Source: Paracoccus fontiphilus (GTDB lineage Bacteria > Pseudomonadota > Alphaproteobacteria > Rhodobacterales > Rhodobacteraceae). From it: 64,000 bases of DNA. Each line of letters opens with the position of its first letter. The stretch's first letter is position 1. Under the pieces are notes generated by a model that was not told the DNA's origin, made no database searches, and worked only from the letters and a program-made list of their open reading frames with translations. The position numbers and the translations under genes were made by a program. This document shows positions 1 to 8,890 of the stretch, piece after piece. Where the stretch lies: positions 1 to 64,000 of the forward strand of contig NZ_JAFNAW010000013.1 in NCBI RefSeq assembly GCF_017356265.1. Reading direction: 5' to 3'.

Positions 1-1130
1 GCGAGACCTTGCGCAAGTGGATGCAGGATGCGGGTTTGTGGCTGTCGCGCAAGCAGCGCCGAACATTCCACCAGCCGCGCCTGCGCCGCGAGTGCCTTGG
101 CGAGCTGATCCAGATCGACGGCTCGGATCATCGCTGGTTCGAGGATCGCGGTCCGGTTTGCACCTTGTTGGTGTTCATCGATGACGCCACCAGCACCCTG
201 ATGCACCTGGAATTCGTCAGCTCCGAGAGCACCTTCAGCTATTTCGGAGCTTTGGAGCGATACCTGACACTCCATGGCCGTCCCGTTGCCTTTTACTCCG
301 ACAAGCACACCGTGTTCCGGGTGCCCAAGCAAGATGCCAAGACAGGCTATGGAATGACCCAGTTCGGCCGGGCCCTGAACGAGCTGAACATCGAGATCCT
401 GTGCGCCAACTCCTCGCAAGCAAAAGGTCGCGTCGAGCGCGCCAACCGCACTCTTCAGGACCGTCTGGTCAAGGAGTTGCGGCTGGCCGGCATCTCCGAC
501 ATGGAGACTGCCAATGCCTTTCTTCCCGGCTTCATGGCGCGCCACAACGCACAGTTTGCCAAGCTGCCCCGCCGTTCGGACAACCTGCATCGGCCACTGA
601 ATGTCGAACCGGATCGGCTGCGTGACATTCTGTGCCATCGCGACGAACGCTATGTCAGCAATCAACTGGCCTTTTCCTACGACCGGCTGCGGATCATCCT
701 GGCGGAGAACGAGATCACCCGCGATCTGCCAGGCAAATACGTGGACAGCTATGAGTTCGCGGACGGCCAGCTGGAGTTCCGCTGGAAAGGTGTCTCGCTG
801 CCCTACTCCGTCTTCGACAAGGATCAGCGGGTGACCCATGCGGCCATTACCGAGAACAAGCATCTGAGCGCGGTCCTGGAATACATCAAGGCCGAGCAGG
901 ACAAGGCTCCGCCGAAGGTGCACCGGGTCGGCAAGCAACGCACCCGCTACACGCCCACGGGGCGCCGCAACAACGGCTGGAACGCGCTGGCAGACCGCAA
1001 GCGCAAGGCAGCCGGCGCAGCCAGCCAGGGCTCTGATGCCTGAGGTCTCCGCCCTGTCAGGCTGCGCCCTGGTGCCCCTGCTGTGACATTCCTACTTTGC
1101 GCAGCCGAGGACATTTCAACTTGGTGACAA
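1..1130 (+). mobile_element. ISNCY-type insertion sequence, left part outside window
   Basis: The window opens inside an insertion sequence. Its transposase reading frame is already open at base 3, and the element appears to end shortly after the stop codon. The likely right end is the stretch around 1080-1128 (CTTTGCGCAGCC, ACATTTCAACTTGGTGACA), which resembles the ends of such elements. The exact terminal repeat and target duplication cannot be set because the left end is missing. Confidence 0.6.
3..1043 (+). CDS. ISNCY family DDE transposase (N-terminus outside window)
   Basis: This is an integrase-core (rve) transposase of the ISNCY type. The frame is open from base 3 (E-T-L-R-K-W-M), so the helix-turn-helix N-terminus lies outside the window. 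A TTG at 9 is only an internal codon. The catalytic triad is visible: Asp in IQIDGSDHRW near the start, Asp in FYSDKHTVFR about residue 98, and Glu in KGRVERANRTLQ about residue 143. The C-terminal part is basic (QRTRYTPTGRRNNGW), as usual in this family. No frameshift is visible in the part present. Confidence 0.85.
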   Translation, partial: ETLRKWMQDAGLWLSRKQRRTFHQPRLRRECLGELIQIDGSDHRWFEDRGPVCTLLVFIDDATSTLMHLEFVSSESTFSYFGALERYLTLHGRPVAFYSDKHTVFRVPKQDAKTGYGMTQFGRALNELNIEILCANSSQAKGRVERANRTLQDRLVKELRLAGISDMETANAFLPGFMARHNAQFAKLPRRSDNLHRPLNVEPDRLRDILCHRDERYVSNQLAFSYDRLRIILAENEITRDLPGKYVDSYEFADGQLEFRWKGVSLPYSVFDKDQRVTHAAITENKHLSAVLEYIKAEQDKAPPKVHRVGKQRTRYTPTGRRNNGWNALADRKRKAAGAASQGSDA

Positions 1131-1304
1131 CAGGCGACCTGCGCGGCATGACCCGCGCCTTCCGCAAGGCCAGCTCAACCTCATGGGCAGCCTGATCGGC
1201 CTCAGTGAGCGAAAGAGACAGGATCAGACATTGTGATCATGTGGCTCGCTCTGCTGGTGGTCCTAGGCCTTGCTTCGCCCGCTGCCTTGGCGCAAGGAAA
1301 GCGC

Positions 1305-1694
1305 ATGCCGACACAATCCAAATTGGCCATCGGCCTGTCGCTCCTGGTGGCAGCCGTGATCTCGGTCCTGACGCTGACGCCCATTTCAGCGCCGCCACTT
1401 GGGCCGATCTCGCATTCGGACAAGATTTATCATGCGCTTGCTTTCGCAGGGCTGGCCCTGCCCTTGTCTTTCTTCCGTCCAGGCTGGCTGTTTGTAACCG
1501 TCTCTGTTTACGCGGGCTTTGGTGGCATCATTGAGATCCTGCAGCCCTTTGTCGAGCGAGAGGGTGACATCGCTGACTGGATTGCCGACCTCATGGGGAT
1601 TGGCATCGGCGTTCTTGCTGGTCGCGTCGCGGCTCGTGGCGCGACTTCGGTCGCAGCCCTGCTCCGGAAACCGCACCTCGGGCAGGCACAGTGA
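1305..1694 (+). CDS. VanZ-like membrane protein
   Basis: A small membrane protein of about 129 residues with three or four hydrophobic segments. The core reads SDKIYHALAFAGLALPL, then a Glu in GGIIEILQP and GDIADWIADLMGIGIG, which is the VanZ-family pattern (His, Glu and Asp in or next to the membrane). The biochemical role of such single-domain VanZ proteins is unknown. An upstream ATG at 1233 would add a signal-like tail. I prefer the ATG at 1305 because AAGGAAA lies 4-10 bases before it and the length then fits the family. It has no obvious operon partner. Confidence 0.6.
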   Translation: MPTQSKLAIGLSLLVAAVISVLTLTPISAPPLGPISHSDKIYHALAFAGLALPLSFFRPGWLFVTVSVYAGFGGIIEILQPFVEREGDIADWIADLMGIGIGVLAGRVAARGATSVAALLRKPHLGQAQ

Positions 1695-1735
1695 GATCCG
1701 TCCTGCCGCCGAATTATTTATAATCAAAGGGTTCG

Positions 1736-2005
1736 TCATTCTGCCGAGGCGTAGAGCAGGGCGATGTCCCGGTGATGAAGGGCGCATGCCCCCGTCTCCG
1801 ACTTCACCACCGCACGCCGCGGCTCCAGCATAACGACGCAGCCGCTCTTGAAGCTGTAATGCCGGTCGCCATTGGCCAGGGTCATCTGAACGGGGATCTC
1901 GTCCATGGGCCGCTCCGGCTCAGTGGAGGCAGGTGCCGTTTCCGTCGGGGCTTGGCAGGCAGCAACCAGCATGATGGCGGTCAGTGGGGCAATCAGCGCT
2001 TTCAT
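1736..2005 (-). CDS. Small predicted lipoprotein
   Basis: An 89-residue protein with a lipoprotein signal: MKALIAPLTAIMLVAAC with lipobox LVAAC, so Cys17 would be lipidated. A Pro/Thr/Glu-rich linker follows, then a short domain with ANGDRHYSFKSGCVVMLEPR. It would sit in the periplasm or on a membrane. The start at 2005 is favoured over 2023 because AGAGG lies just upstream and the signal then begins with Met-Lys. It is convergent with the VanZ-like gene. No function can be assigned. Confidence 0.6.
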   Translation of the reverse strand: MKALIAPLTAIMLVAACQAPTETAPASTEPERPMDEIPVQMTLANGDRHYSFKSGCVVMLEPRRAVVKSETGACALHHRDIALLYASAE

Positions 2006-2283
2006 GGTCAACCTCTGGGACATACCTTCTACTAACGCACCAGCAGCAGGAAGAGGTGCGCGTTCCGCGACGCTCGCGCGGCACTGTCGGACTATGTCGA
2101 GAAACTGAGCCTGGCACCCCGCTCAGAGCATGCCGGCCTGCGTGGTGTGCCGGAACCTCAGCAACGTAAAATTCTGTGTGAACGTCGATATGCTGCTGGG
2201 ACGGTATCAGGAGCGGCCGACACGTTGCCGTTGCGTGGGACGCGCTTAGCAAACACCTTGGCCTAGCACCGCTGAACCCACGA

Positions 2284-3009
2284 TCAGCAGAAGCCGTGAT
2301 AATGCCGCTGCCTGACCGTGGTTTCAATCATCGTAGTCAAAGTAATCAGGTCAAAGACCGGCAGACCGAAGGTCTGTTGCAGGCTAAAGGCATAAGGCGG
2401 CAGATCAGTGCATTCTAGCACAAGGGCCTGAATATCGGGGGCGCGCGCCAGAAGGGTCGTGGTGGCGCCGTGTAATTCGGCCTGGATCTTGTCCAGATCC
2501 ATGTCGTCTCGTTCGTTGCGCAGGATGACCGCGCCGAATTCCTCGCAATCCTGCAGGCCTTGCACAACGATGGGTACATCCTGCGCGCCGACGCCTTCCA
2601 GATGCCGATCAGTCAGGGCAGGTGCGCTGGCCGTCAGGACGCCGACAGGTGCGCGTGTCACTTGATAGACAAGCGGCAATTGGATCAGCGCCGAGAGAAA
2701 GACCGGGACCGAAACGGCTTCAGCGATCTCACGTTGAAAAAGGGCCAAAAACCCGCATGATCCGGTGATCGCGCGTACGCCCTGTCGCTCCAAATTGCGC
2801 GCTGCATCGCAAAGCCGGCCGATCATGGCATCGCTGGGGCGATTCAATAATTCGGGAACAGTGATCCCTTCAAGGATTTCATAGCAGGTCGTAAACGGCA
2901 GGCTGGAGGGGTTCTTGATATGGCCCGGAGGCTTTGGAAAATAGCTCTCCAGCGACAAAACTCCGACAGAGACGCCGCAGATGTTCCGGCCACCTTTCGT
3001 AATTGCCAT
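2284..3009 (-). CDS. Aspartate/glutamate racemase family protein
   Basis: A 241-residue member of the Asp/Glu/hydantoin racemase superfamily, cofactor-independent enzymes using two cysteines. Both positions are present: Cys in AITGSCGFLALF about residue 83 and Cys in LVLECTDLPPY about residue 200. The VLTASAPAL segment fits the family core. AAGGCGC precedes the ATG. It follows the DadA-like oxidase by 18 bases and is the last gene of the tctBAC-oxidase-racemase run, so it may convert the imported amino acid or a derivative to the stereoisomer the oxidase accepts. The substrate is not readable from sequence. Confidence 0.75.
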   Translation of the reverse strand: MAITKGGRNICGVSVGVLSLESYFPKPPGHIKNPSSLPFTTCYEILEGITVPELLNRPSDAMIGRLCDAARNLERQGVRAITGSCGFLALFQREIAEAVSVPVFLSALIQLPLVYQVTRAPVGVLTASAPALTDRHLEGVGAQDVPIVVQGLQDCEEFGAVILRNERDDMDLDKIQAELHGATTTLLARAPDIQALVLECTDLPPYAFSLQQTFGLPVFDLITLTTMIETTVRQRHYHGFC

Positions 3010-3027
3010 GAGTTGCGCCTTTCTTGG

Positions 3028-4275
3028 TCAGAACCGGTCCAACCGGAACGGGGTCAGATCTATGGAGGTCGGTCGACCCGCCGCAAGCTGGGCGATCAAC
3101 CGTCCTGTTGGCGCTCCGCCCGACAGGCCCAGATGGCTGTGACCGAAGGCCAGTAATACATTGCGATGCCCTGGAGCGCGCCCGATCACCGGCAGCGAAT
3201 CCGGCAGCGAGGGGCGATGCCCCATCCATTCGCCCGCCTCGCCCACGCGCAGAGCGGGGAACATCTCACGTCCCAAGGTCGCGAGGTTTTTCGCGCGGCG
3301 GTAATCCGGGGCTGGCTTCAGTCCGGCCAGCTCGACCGTTCCTGCTAGCCTCAAGCCCCCTTCCATGGTTGAGGCAACGACCATTCGCCCCGCCTCCATC
3401 AAGGTGTTGTTAATGGTCACGCCAGGGTCGCGGATGGTCAGGTGATAGCCTCGCTCGGTCTCTAGCGGGACATGCAAGCCCATGGTCCTCAACAGCTGCG
3501 CCGACCATGCTCCGGCGGCAATCACTGCCCGACGAAAGCGTCGCGTGCCATCGCTGCAATACAGGTCCACGCCATCGGGATCGGGGCGGATCCCCCGGGT
3601 GTCGGCACGGTGGAGTACGCCTCCCTGTCGCAGAACCCGCTCTGTCAACAGGCTTAGAAGACGTTGCGGTTCGGTGGTGCGCCCCTGCCCGTGAATCAGG
3701 ATAGCGGCCTGATAATCGTGCGACAGGTCGGGTTCGATCTCGCGTAACTCACCGGCACCGATCTTGCGTAATTTTGCGCCCCGGTCGCGTCGCAAACGCC
3801 ATCCAAGAGCGCCCAGATCGGCCTGGGCTTCATCGCGATAAAGCGTCACATAAACGCAGCGACGGATCAGATCCAACTGGCCGGTCGGGCGCAACAGATC
3901 CTCGTAAAGATCGACAACTGGGGCATATAGAGAACGCAGCGCATCGGCTTGCCGTTCGACCCGGCCGATGCGGCCCGCGGCCAAGAACCGCAGCAGCCAG
4001 GGCACCGCGACAGGTAGATGCGCTGCCTTGACCGCCATCGGCCCCAAGGGATCGATCAGCCAGCCCGGCACCGACTTCCACAGACCTGGAATGGATTCCG
4101 GCACGCAGGACCAAGGCGATAGATTGCCCGCATTGCCGTAAGAAGCGCGTTGATCGTCACCGCCCGCACGGTCGATGATCTCCACCCGGAAGCCCTTTTC
4201 CTGCAGATACAGCGCGCAGCATATACCAATGATCCCACCGCCGATGATTGCGGTGACGTTGTCGTCCCGTGACAT
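3028..4275 (-). CDS. FAD-dependent D-amino-acid dehydrogenase-like oxidoreductase
   Basis: A 415-residue DadA/DAO-type flavoprotein. It has an N-terminal dinucleotide fold, AIIGGGIIGICCALYLQEKG, with the acidic residue at the end of the second strand (VEIIDRA). Near the C-terminus it has the FAD signature region GHRPSLPDSLPVIG, followed by FGHSHLGLSGGAPTG. Such enzymes oxidise D-amino acids or related amines to the imino or keto acid, passing electrons to the quinone pool. The start at 4275 is preferred over 4317 because GGGAAAAG precedes it and the flavin fold then begins at residue 8. It lies between tctC and the racemase gene in one operon. Confidence 0.8.
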   Translation of the reverse strand: MSRDDNVTAIIGGGIIGICCALYLQEKGFRVEIIDRAGGDDQRASYGNAGNLSPWSCVPESIPGLWKSVPGWLIDPLGPMAVKAAHLPVAVPWLLRFLAAGRIGRVERQADALRSLYAPVVDLYEDLLRPTGQLDLIRRCVYVTLYRDEAQADLGALGWRLRRDRGAKLRKIGAGELREIEPDLSHDYQAAILIHGQGRTTEPQRLLSLLTERVLRQGGVLHRADTRGIRPDPDGVDLYCSDGTRRFRRAVIAAGAWSAQLLRTMGLHVPLETERGYHLTIRDPGVTINNTLMEAGRMVVASTMEGGLRLAGTVELAGLKPAPDYRRAKNLATLGREMFPALRVGEAGEWMGHRPSLPDSLPVIGRAPGHRNVLLAFGHSHLGLSGGAPTGRLIAQLAAGRPTSIDLTPFRLDRF

Positions 4276-4340
4276 GTCTTTTCCCGAAGATGTTCTTCTG
4301 ACCGAGGGTGCGGGCACCCTATTGAGGCGCCCGCGTCAGA

Positions 4341-5279
4341 TCAGTCCGACATTTTTGCCGCAGCATCCGTCATAATGCCGTAGGTCTGGCGCATGTCATC
4401 GACCCATTCTTGACCGTGACGGAAATCGACCGTTGCGCCAATATTGCCAAAAGCCTCGATCACCTTGGGATCCTGCATTGCCTTGGTCGAAGCCTCGATC
4501 AGCGTGTCGACGACTTCCTGCGGGACATCTTTGGGGGCGAAGATACCCGACCAACCCTCGAAATCTCCCCTGATGCCCAGATCGGCAAAGCTGGGCACTT
4601 CCGGGTATGCGTCCGAGGCCGTGTTCACGGCAAGCAACCGCGCCGCGCCCGATTTCAGATGCGGCTCGAAGGCGGGAGGAAAGGACACTGCGCTGTCAAT
4701 ATGTCCGCCGATCAGCGACACCATCGACTCCGCCGTCGTATTGGCGTGGACGTAGTTCACCTGATAATCGGCCTGATCGGCGATGATGCTGGCCAAAATG
4801 GTTCCCGACGATGCCGCCCCCCATGACCCTTGAGTTAACGTGTGCTCCTTGGCACCTGCCACAAAACCGGCGAAGTCCTGATATGGGCTGTCCGCCTTGA
4901 CCAGCAGTCCCAGTGGGACTGAGGACAGCTTCACAATTGGAGTAAAGCTGTTAAAATCATAAGGCACCTGCGCGAAATTTGGCGTGACCTGCACATTGCT
5001 GAGGCCGGCGTTCAGCAGGGTATAGCCGTCTGGTTTGGCATTCGCGACTTCGGTCGTGCCGACAACTCCTGTGCCGCCGACCTTGTTGATGACGGCGACG
5101 GGCACGCCCAGCACCTCTTCCATCGCATCGGCCCACACGCGAGTGGTCAGATCGGAATCCCCGCCCGCACCCCAGGGCACGATCACCTTGATCGGCTTTT
5201 CGGGATATTCGGCTAACGCGGGGGTCGCCAGCATGGTCAACGCGGTCGTACCGGCTGCGAGCAGTTTCAGCAAGGTCAT
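4341..5279 (-). CDS. TctC/Bug family tripartite tricarboxylate transporter binding protein
   Basis: A periplasmic solute-binding protein of the Bug (TctC) family, 312 residues. A signal peptide (MTLLKLLAAGTTALTMLATPALA) is followed by the typical start YPEKPIKVIVPWGAGGDSD. AGGAG lies before the ATG at 5279; the longer start at 5318 has no such site. It would capture a carboxylate or amino-acid-like ligand and deliver it to TctAB. It is third in the run tctB-tctA-tctC-oxidase-racemase. The ligand cannot be deduced from the protein, but the neighbours suggest an amino acid or a keto/amino acid derivative. Confidence 0.88.
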   Translation of the reverse strand: MTLLKLLAAGTTALTMLATPALAEYPEKPIKVIVPWGAGGDSDLTTRVWADAMEEVLGVPVAVINKVGGTGVVGTTEVANAKPDGYTLLNAGLSNVQVTPNFAQVPYDFNSFTPIVKLSSVPLGLLVKADSPYQDFAGFVAGAKEHTLTQGSWGAASSGTILASIIADQADYQVNYVHANTTAESMVSLIGGHIDSAVSFPPAFEPHLKSGAARLLAVNTASDAYPEVPSFADLGIRGDFEGWSGIFAPKDVPQEVVDTLIEASTKAMQDPKVIEAFGNIGATVDFRHGQEWVDDMRQTYGIMTDAAAKMSD

Positions 5280-5301
5280 GAAAGTCACTCCTGTTGGGTT
5301 G

Positions 5302-6819
5302 TTATTCAGCAGCGGCAAAGGCCGCCATTCTTCGGCGTCCGCGCCGGTTCGACCGGATGGCCGAGACCACCGACAGCACCGATAGCCCGATGAAAATCCA
5401 GCCGATGGGAGAGGACAGCATCCGCAGGTAGTCGCCGCCCACGATCGAGACCGCCTGATCCAGGTTTTGTTCCAACAGCGGCATCAGAATGAAGCCGATA
5501 ATAAAAGCTGCTGGGTTCAGTCCGACCAGCCGCATCCCATAACCCAGCAGCGTGAAAACCATCAGGATCATCACATCAGTCAGGCTTTGATTTGCGGTAA
5601 AGGCTCCCACGACTGCAAAGACCGTGACGCAGGGGAATATGAAATAAGGCGGAACCGAAGCGACGCGCATCCACAGCGGAAAACCGAACCGCGCAATGAC
5701 CAGCAGGAACAGGTCGACCAACAGGAAGCCCGCGAAGATCGCATAGATCACATCGGTATGTTCATAAAAGATCGTCGGTCCCGGCGTAATCCCGTGGATC
5801 AGAAACGCGCCCATGAGTAGCGCGGTTACATCATCGCCCGGAATGCTCAGTGTAAGCATCGGGATCATGCTGGATCCACAGACCGCATTATTTGAAGATT
5901 CCGCCGCAGCGATACCATGCAGTGAGCCTTTTCCGAATTCCTCAGGCGCTTTCGAACTGCGCTTGGCCTCGCCATAGGCCAAGAATGCCGCCGCACTGGA
6001 ACCCAGACCCGGCAGCGCGCCAACAACCGTCCCAATCCCCGAAGATTTGATAATCGTCCCCAGCACCGAACGGTATTCGCGCAGGCTAACGCGGTTGTCG
6101 GCAGGCTGGTCGGACACCTTCAGAACCAGATCCTGATGCGGCGTTTTGCGGCGGCGCACGGCGTCGATTACCTCGGGCATGACCAAGACGCCGATCAAAA
6201 CGGGCAGAAAGGTGAAGCCGCTCATCAGATCGGGGATGCCAAAGGTCAGCCGAACCGCACCGGTCAGCGACGACATACCTACCATCGCGAACATCATCCC
6301 AAGGCAGCAGGACAGCAGCCCCCGTGGTACGGATTCCCCGGTCATTGAGCCAACAACGGTGAATGCAAAGACTAGCAACCAGACTTTTTCAATCGGCCCT
6401 GCCTGCAGCGAGATTAGTGAAATCGGCGCCGCCACGAAAATCAGCACTAGCGTGGCCAGCATCTCACCGGTGACAGATGCGTAAAGCGCCATGCAGAGCG
6501 CTTTACCTGCTTTTCCGCTTCTTGCCAGCGCGTGGCCATCGAGCGAGGTCAAGAAGGACGCTGCCGCCCCTGGTGTGTTTATCAGAATAGCCGAGATCGA
6601 TCCGCCATAGATTCCTGCCTTGTAGACCGCCAGCAGCATGGTGATCCCGACGATCGGATCGACATAAAAGGTCAGCGGTAGGATGATCGCGATGGCCATG
6701 ATTGCCGAAATGCCGGGAATGGCGCCGAACACGATGCCGACACAGACACCCAGCATAATCCCAAGTAGCGGTCCGACGGATAGGACAGTTACAAAGCCTT
6801 GAAAAATATTGCTGAACAT
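5302..6819 (-). CDS. TctA family large membrane subunit of tripartite transporter
   Basis: A 505-residue integral membrane protein with about 12 hydrophobic segments, the large translocating subunit of a tripartite tricarboxylate-type transporter. Family landmarks are GAIPGISAIMAIAIILPLTF near residue 35, NTPGAAASFLTSLDGH near residue 82, a second GALPGLGSSAAAFLAYGE repeat near residue 265, and AAESSNNA. The first in-frame start is a GTG at 6822, but the ATG at 6819 has GAGGACGTG in front. It lies 7 bases downstream of tctB and 22 bases upstream of tctC. Confidence 0.9.
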   Translation of the reverse strand: MFSNIFQGFVTVLSVGPLLGIMLGVCVGIVFGAIPGISAIMAIAIILPLTFYVDPIVGITMLLAVYKAGIYGGSISAILINTPGAAASFLTSLDGHALARSGKAGKALCMALYASVTGEMLATLVLIFVAAPISLISLQAGPIEKVWLLVFAFTVVGSMTGESVPRGLLSCCLGMMFAMVGMSSLTGAVRLTFGIPDLMSGFTFLPVLIGVLVMPEVIDAVRRRKTPHQDLVLKVSDQPADNRVSLREYRSVLGTIIKSSGIGTVVGALPGLGSSAAAFLAYGEAKRSSKAPEEFGKGSLHGIAAAESSNNAVCGSSMIPMLTLSIPGDDVTALLMGAFLIHGITPGPTIFYEHTDVIYAIFAGFLLVDLFLLVIARFGFPLWMRVASVPPYFIFPCVTVFAVVGAFTANQSLTDVMILMVFTLLGYGMRLVGLNPAAFIIGFILMPLLEQNLDQAVSIVGGDYLRMLSSPIGWIFIGLSVLSVVSAIRSNRRGRRRMAAFAAAE

Positions 6820-6826
6820 CACGTCC

Positions 6827-7291
6827 TCAGAATGACCATTCGGGCAGGTAGACGCGGATCAGTTCGCGGCAGCCATAGAAGATGACAGTTGGCGTGATCA
6901 GCGACATGGAGAGCATCGGCAACCACGACCGCCCGCCCAGCAGTACCGCCACCGCAAAAATCACGGCAGGCGTCGCCACCAGAAAACCGAGGATCGGTAG
7001 CGCCCACCAATAGGCAGTGAAGATCACGATATAAATCATGACGCCGTCCAGCCCCTCGGTCTCGATCACTTCGGTCGGTAGCAACGGGCGATCCTGCAGA
7101 AGCCCGCGCAGCGAGGGAAGCCCGATCATCAGCGAAAACAGGATGATCAGCGTCGCCACCACGCGCGGCATCAGCATTGACCCCAACTGTGTTTCAACCC
7201 CGCCCAGTGCCAGGCCGTCCAGCGTCAAGATCAGGACCGAAGCCAAGATCAGAGCCGAACATAGGATCACATCCAGATGCCGGCGAGTCAT
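6827..7291 (-). CDS. TctB family small membrane subunit of tripartite transporter
   Basis: A hydrophobic protein of about 154 residues with four predicted membrane segments: ILCSALILASVLIL near the start, the MPRVVATLIILFSL region, a middle pair, and VAVLLGG near the end. This matches the poorly conserved small subunit TctB, and its place directly before tctA supports the call. Start choice is weak: ATG 7291 gives the usual TctB beginning (MTRRHLDVI), while ATG 7327 adds 12 residues. Neither has a strong ribosome-binding site. First gene of the operon, divergent from the LysR gene. Confidence 0.75.
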   Translation of the reverse strand: MTRRHLDVILCSALILASVLILTLDGLALGGVETQLGSMLMPRVVATLIILFSLMIGLPSLRGLLQDRPLLPTEVIETEGLDGVMIYIVIFTAYWWALPILGFLVATPAVIFAVAVLLGGRSWLPMLSMSLITPTVIFYGCRELIRVYLPEWSF

Positions 7292-7459
7292 GACCCGCAC
7301 CGCAATCTGCAGGCACCGATTGGGCATGGACCGATAGGATGCAGAAACAGCATCCCAGTTAGCATGTGTGCGACCATCATTCCTCGACGCCTGTCGCGCC
7401 GCCCCTGTTGTTCAGCTTTGTCATTGGTCGACGCTGTGTTTGTTCAAGGGTGACCAAGG

Positions 7460-7490
7460 CAAAACATAAAATCAAATTTTAAATATTTTG
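7460..7490. promoter_or_regulatory. AT-rich palindrome between tctB operon and LysR gene
   Basis: In an AT-rich stretch unlike its surroundings, CAAAACAT (7460-7467) faces ATATTTTG (7483-7490), an 8-base inverted repeat with one mismatch and a 15-base spacer. The placement between a LysR gene and a divergent catabolic operon is that of a LysR operator overlapping both promoters. The regulator link is inferred. Confidence 0.5.
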
Positions 7491-7546
7491 CTTTCCAACA
7501 ATTTTTCTTATGGGGACATGTAGAAGCAAGTATCCAGAGGATTCGC

Positions 7547-8479
7547 ATGAACAGCAAGCAGCTGACCGTCTTTCACGAGGTGATGCGTTGTGGGTCCTTC
7601 AGCGAGGCCGCCCGTAACCTGAACCGTACCCAGCCCGCGATCAGCGCCATGGTCGCCAATCTGGAGCAAGAGTTGGGCTACAAGCTGTTCATCCGCCGCA
7701 CCGGACAACTTCTGCCTGTCCCCGAGGCGCATTATCTATATGCCGAAACCCAGGATCTCATGGACCGAATGCGCACGGTCGAGATGAACATGAAGCGCGT
7801 CGGCGATTTGGAGCAGGGACAGCTGCGCATGGTCTCAATGCCCGGCCCTTCGGTCGTCCTGATTCCGCGGATGCTGGCTCATTTCGCAAGAACGCGGGCG
7901 AGATTAAGTGTCGCTCTGCTGACGCGCAGTTCGTCGCAAGTGTGCCATCTGATCGCGACCCAGCAGTTTGATGTGGGTCTTGCGGATTGGGCAGAAAACC
8001 AGATGCCTGACAGCAGTCTCTTAAGGCATGACTTGGTGACGACAGACTGCCTCTGCGCTCTACCAACCGGCGACCCTCTGACCGCAAACGCCATCATTGA
8101 TCCCACCGATCTTCGTGGGCGCGATCTAGCGGCGCTGTTTCCAAGCCATGTCACCTATCGCCTAACAGCAGATGCCTTTGCCCAAGCGGGCGTATGTTTC
8201 AAGCCTCGATTTGAAACACAGTACTTTTATCCGCTTTTGTCCTTTGTCGGAGCCGGTCTGGCCTGTGCCGTTGTCGACCCACTGACGGCGGAAAGTTATC
8301 GTCTGACTCATCAGGAAAATCCAAAGGTGGTGTTTCGCCCCTTCGCGCCGGTTGTTCCTTTTTCGGTGGCTATCGTCACGCCCATGCATCGTCCGTTGTC
8401 TCTGATATCGCAGGCCTTTACCGCCACGCTGAAGCAAGAATTACAGCGCTACACCGCTCCGCAATTCGATGGCCAGTAG
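7547..8479 (+). CDS. LysR family transcriptional regulator of the tct operon
   Basis: A 310-residue LysR-type regulator. The N-terminal winged helix is clear (MNSKQLTVFHEVMRCGSFSE, then LNRTQPAISAMVANLEQELG), followed by the periplasmic-binding-like effector domain from about residue 90. AGAGG precedes the ATG. It is transcribed away from tctBAC-oxidase-racemase with an AT-rich palindrome between them, so it most likely controls that operon in response to the imported substrate or a catabolite. The effector is unknown. Confidence 0.88.
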   Translation: MNSKQLTVFHEVMRCGSFSEAARNLNRTQPAISAMVANLEQELGYKLFIRRTGQLLPVPEAHYLYAETQDLMDRMRTVEMNMKRVGDLEQGQLRMVSMPGPSVVLIPRMLAHFARTRARLSVALLTRSSSQVCHLIATQQFDVGLADWAENQMPDSSLLRHDLVTTDCLCALPTGDPLTANAIIDPTDLRGRDLAALFPSHVTYRLTADAFAQAGVCFKPRFETQYFYPLLSFVGAGLACAVVDPLTAESYRLTHQENPKVVFRPFAPVVPFSVAIVTPMHRPLSLISQAFTATLKQELQRYTAPQFDGQ

Positions 8480-8555
8480 GTCGACATCGGAGACCGTTGG
8501 CTTGTCGCTTGGGGACGGTATCCAACGCCGCCTCTGCCTCCGCGCCGGCGTTTGG

Positions 8556-8826
8556 TCAAGCGGCAGGCGCAACGGAAACGACGGCGATACACTCGTTTAT
8601 CCCCGCCCTCAGGGCCCGGTGGTAGGCACGCTGTGCTGCCTGCATGTCCCGCACAATTGCTCTGAACACCCCCCAACCAAAACCCTTCTCGTTGTCTAGA
8701 GCAGCACAATGAAGCGCATAAGATCTGCGTTGGACCAGAACGGCAGATCAACAACCTGCTCGTAAAGGGATGGTCCATCAGACGCCTTGGTGTGCTGTAG
8801 CAACGGCCCATATCGTCGATTATCAG
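8556..8826 (-). pseudogene. Decayed 3' end of an unidentified gene, with frameshift
   Basis: Two minus-strand pieces read like real protein but lie in different frames. From 8826 to about 8698 the frame gives a segment containing SLYEQVVDLPFWSNADLM and ends RFIVLL plus a stop. From about 8697 to the stop at 8556 a frame shifted by one base gives DNEKGFGWGVFRAIVRDM and then YHRALRAGINECIAVVSV. Joined, they would form a continuous C-terminal region of about 90 residues. I do not recognise the family; the last part is mildly reminiscent of FCD-type GntR regulators. It lies just downstream of the broken racemase gene and may have belonged to that operon. Confidence 0.35.
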
Positions 8827-8890
8827 CCCCGGAGGCACCGCGGCATGACCCGCACGTTCCGGCAAGGCCGACCTGACCGACGGCTGTTGA

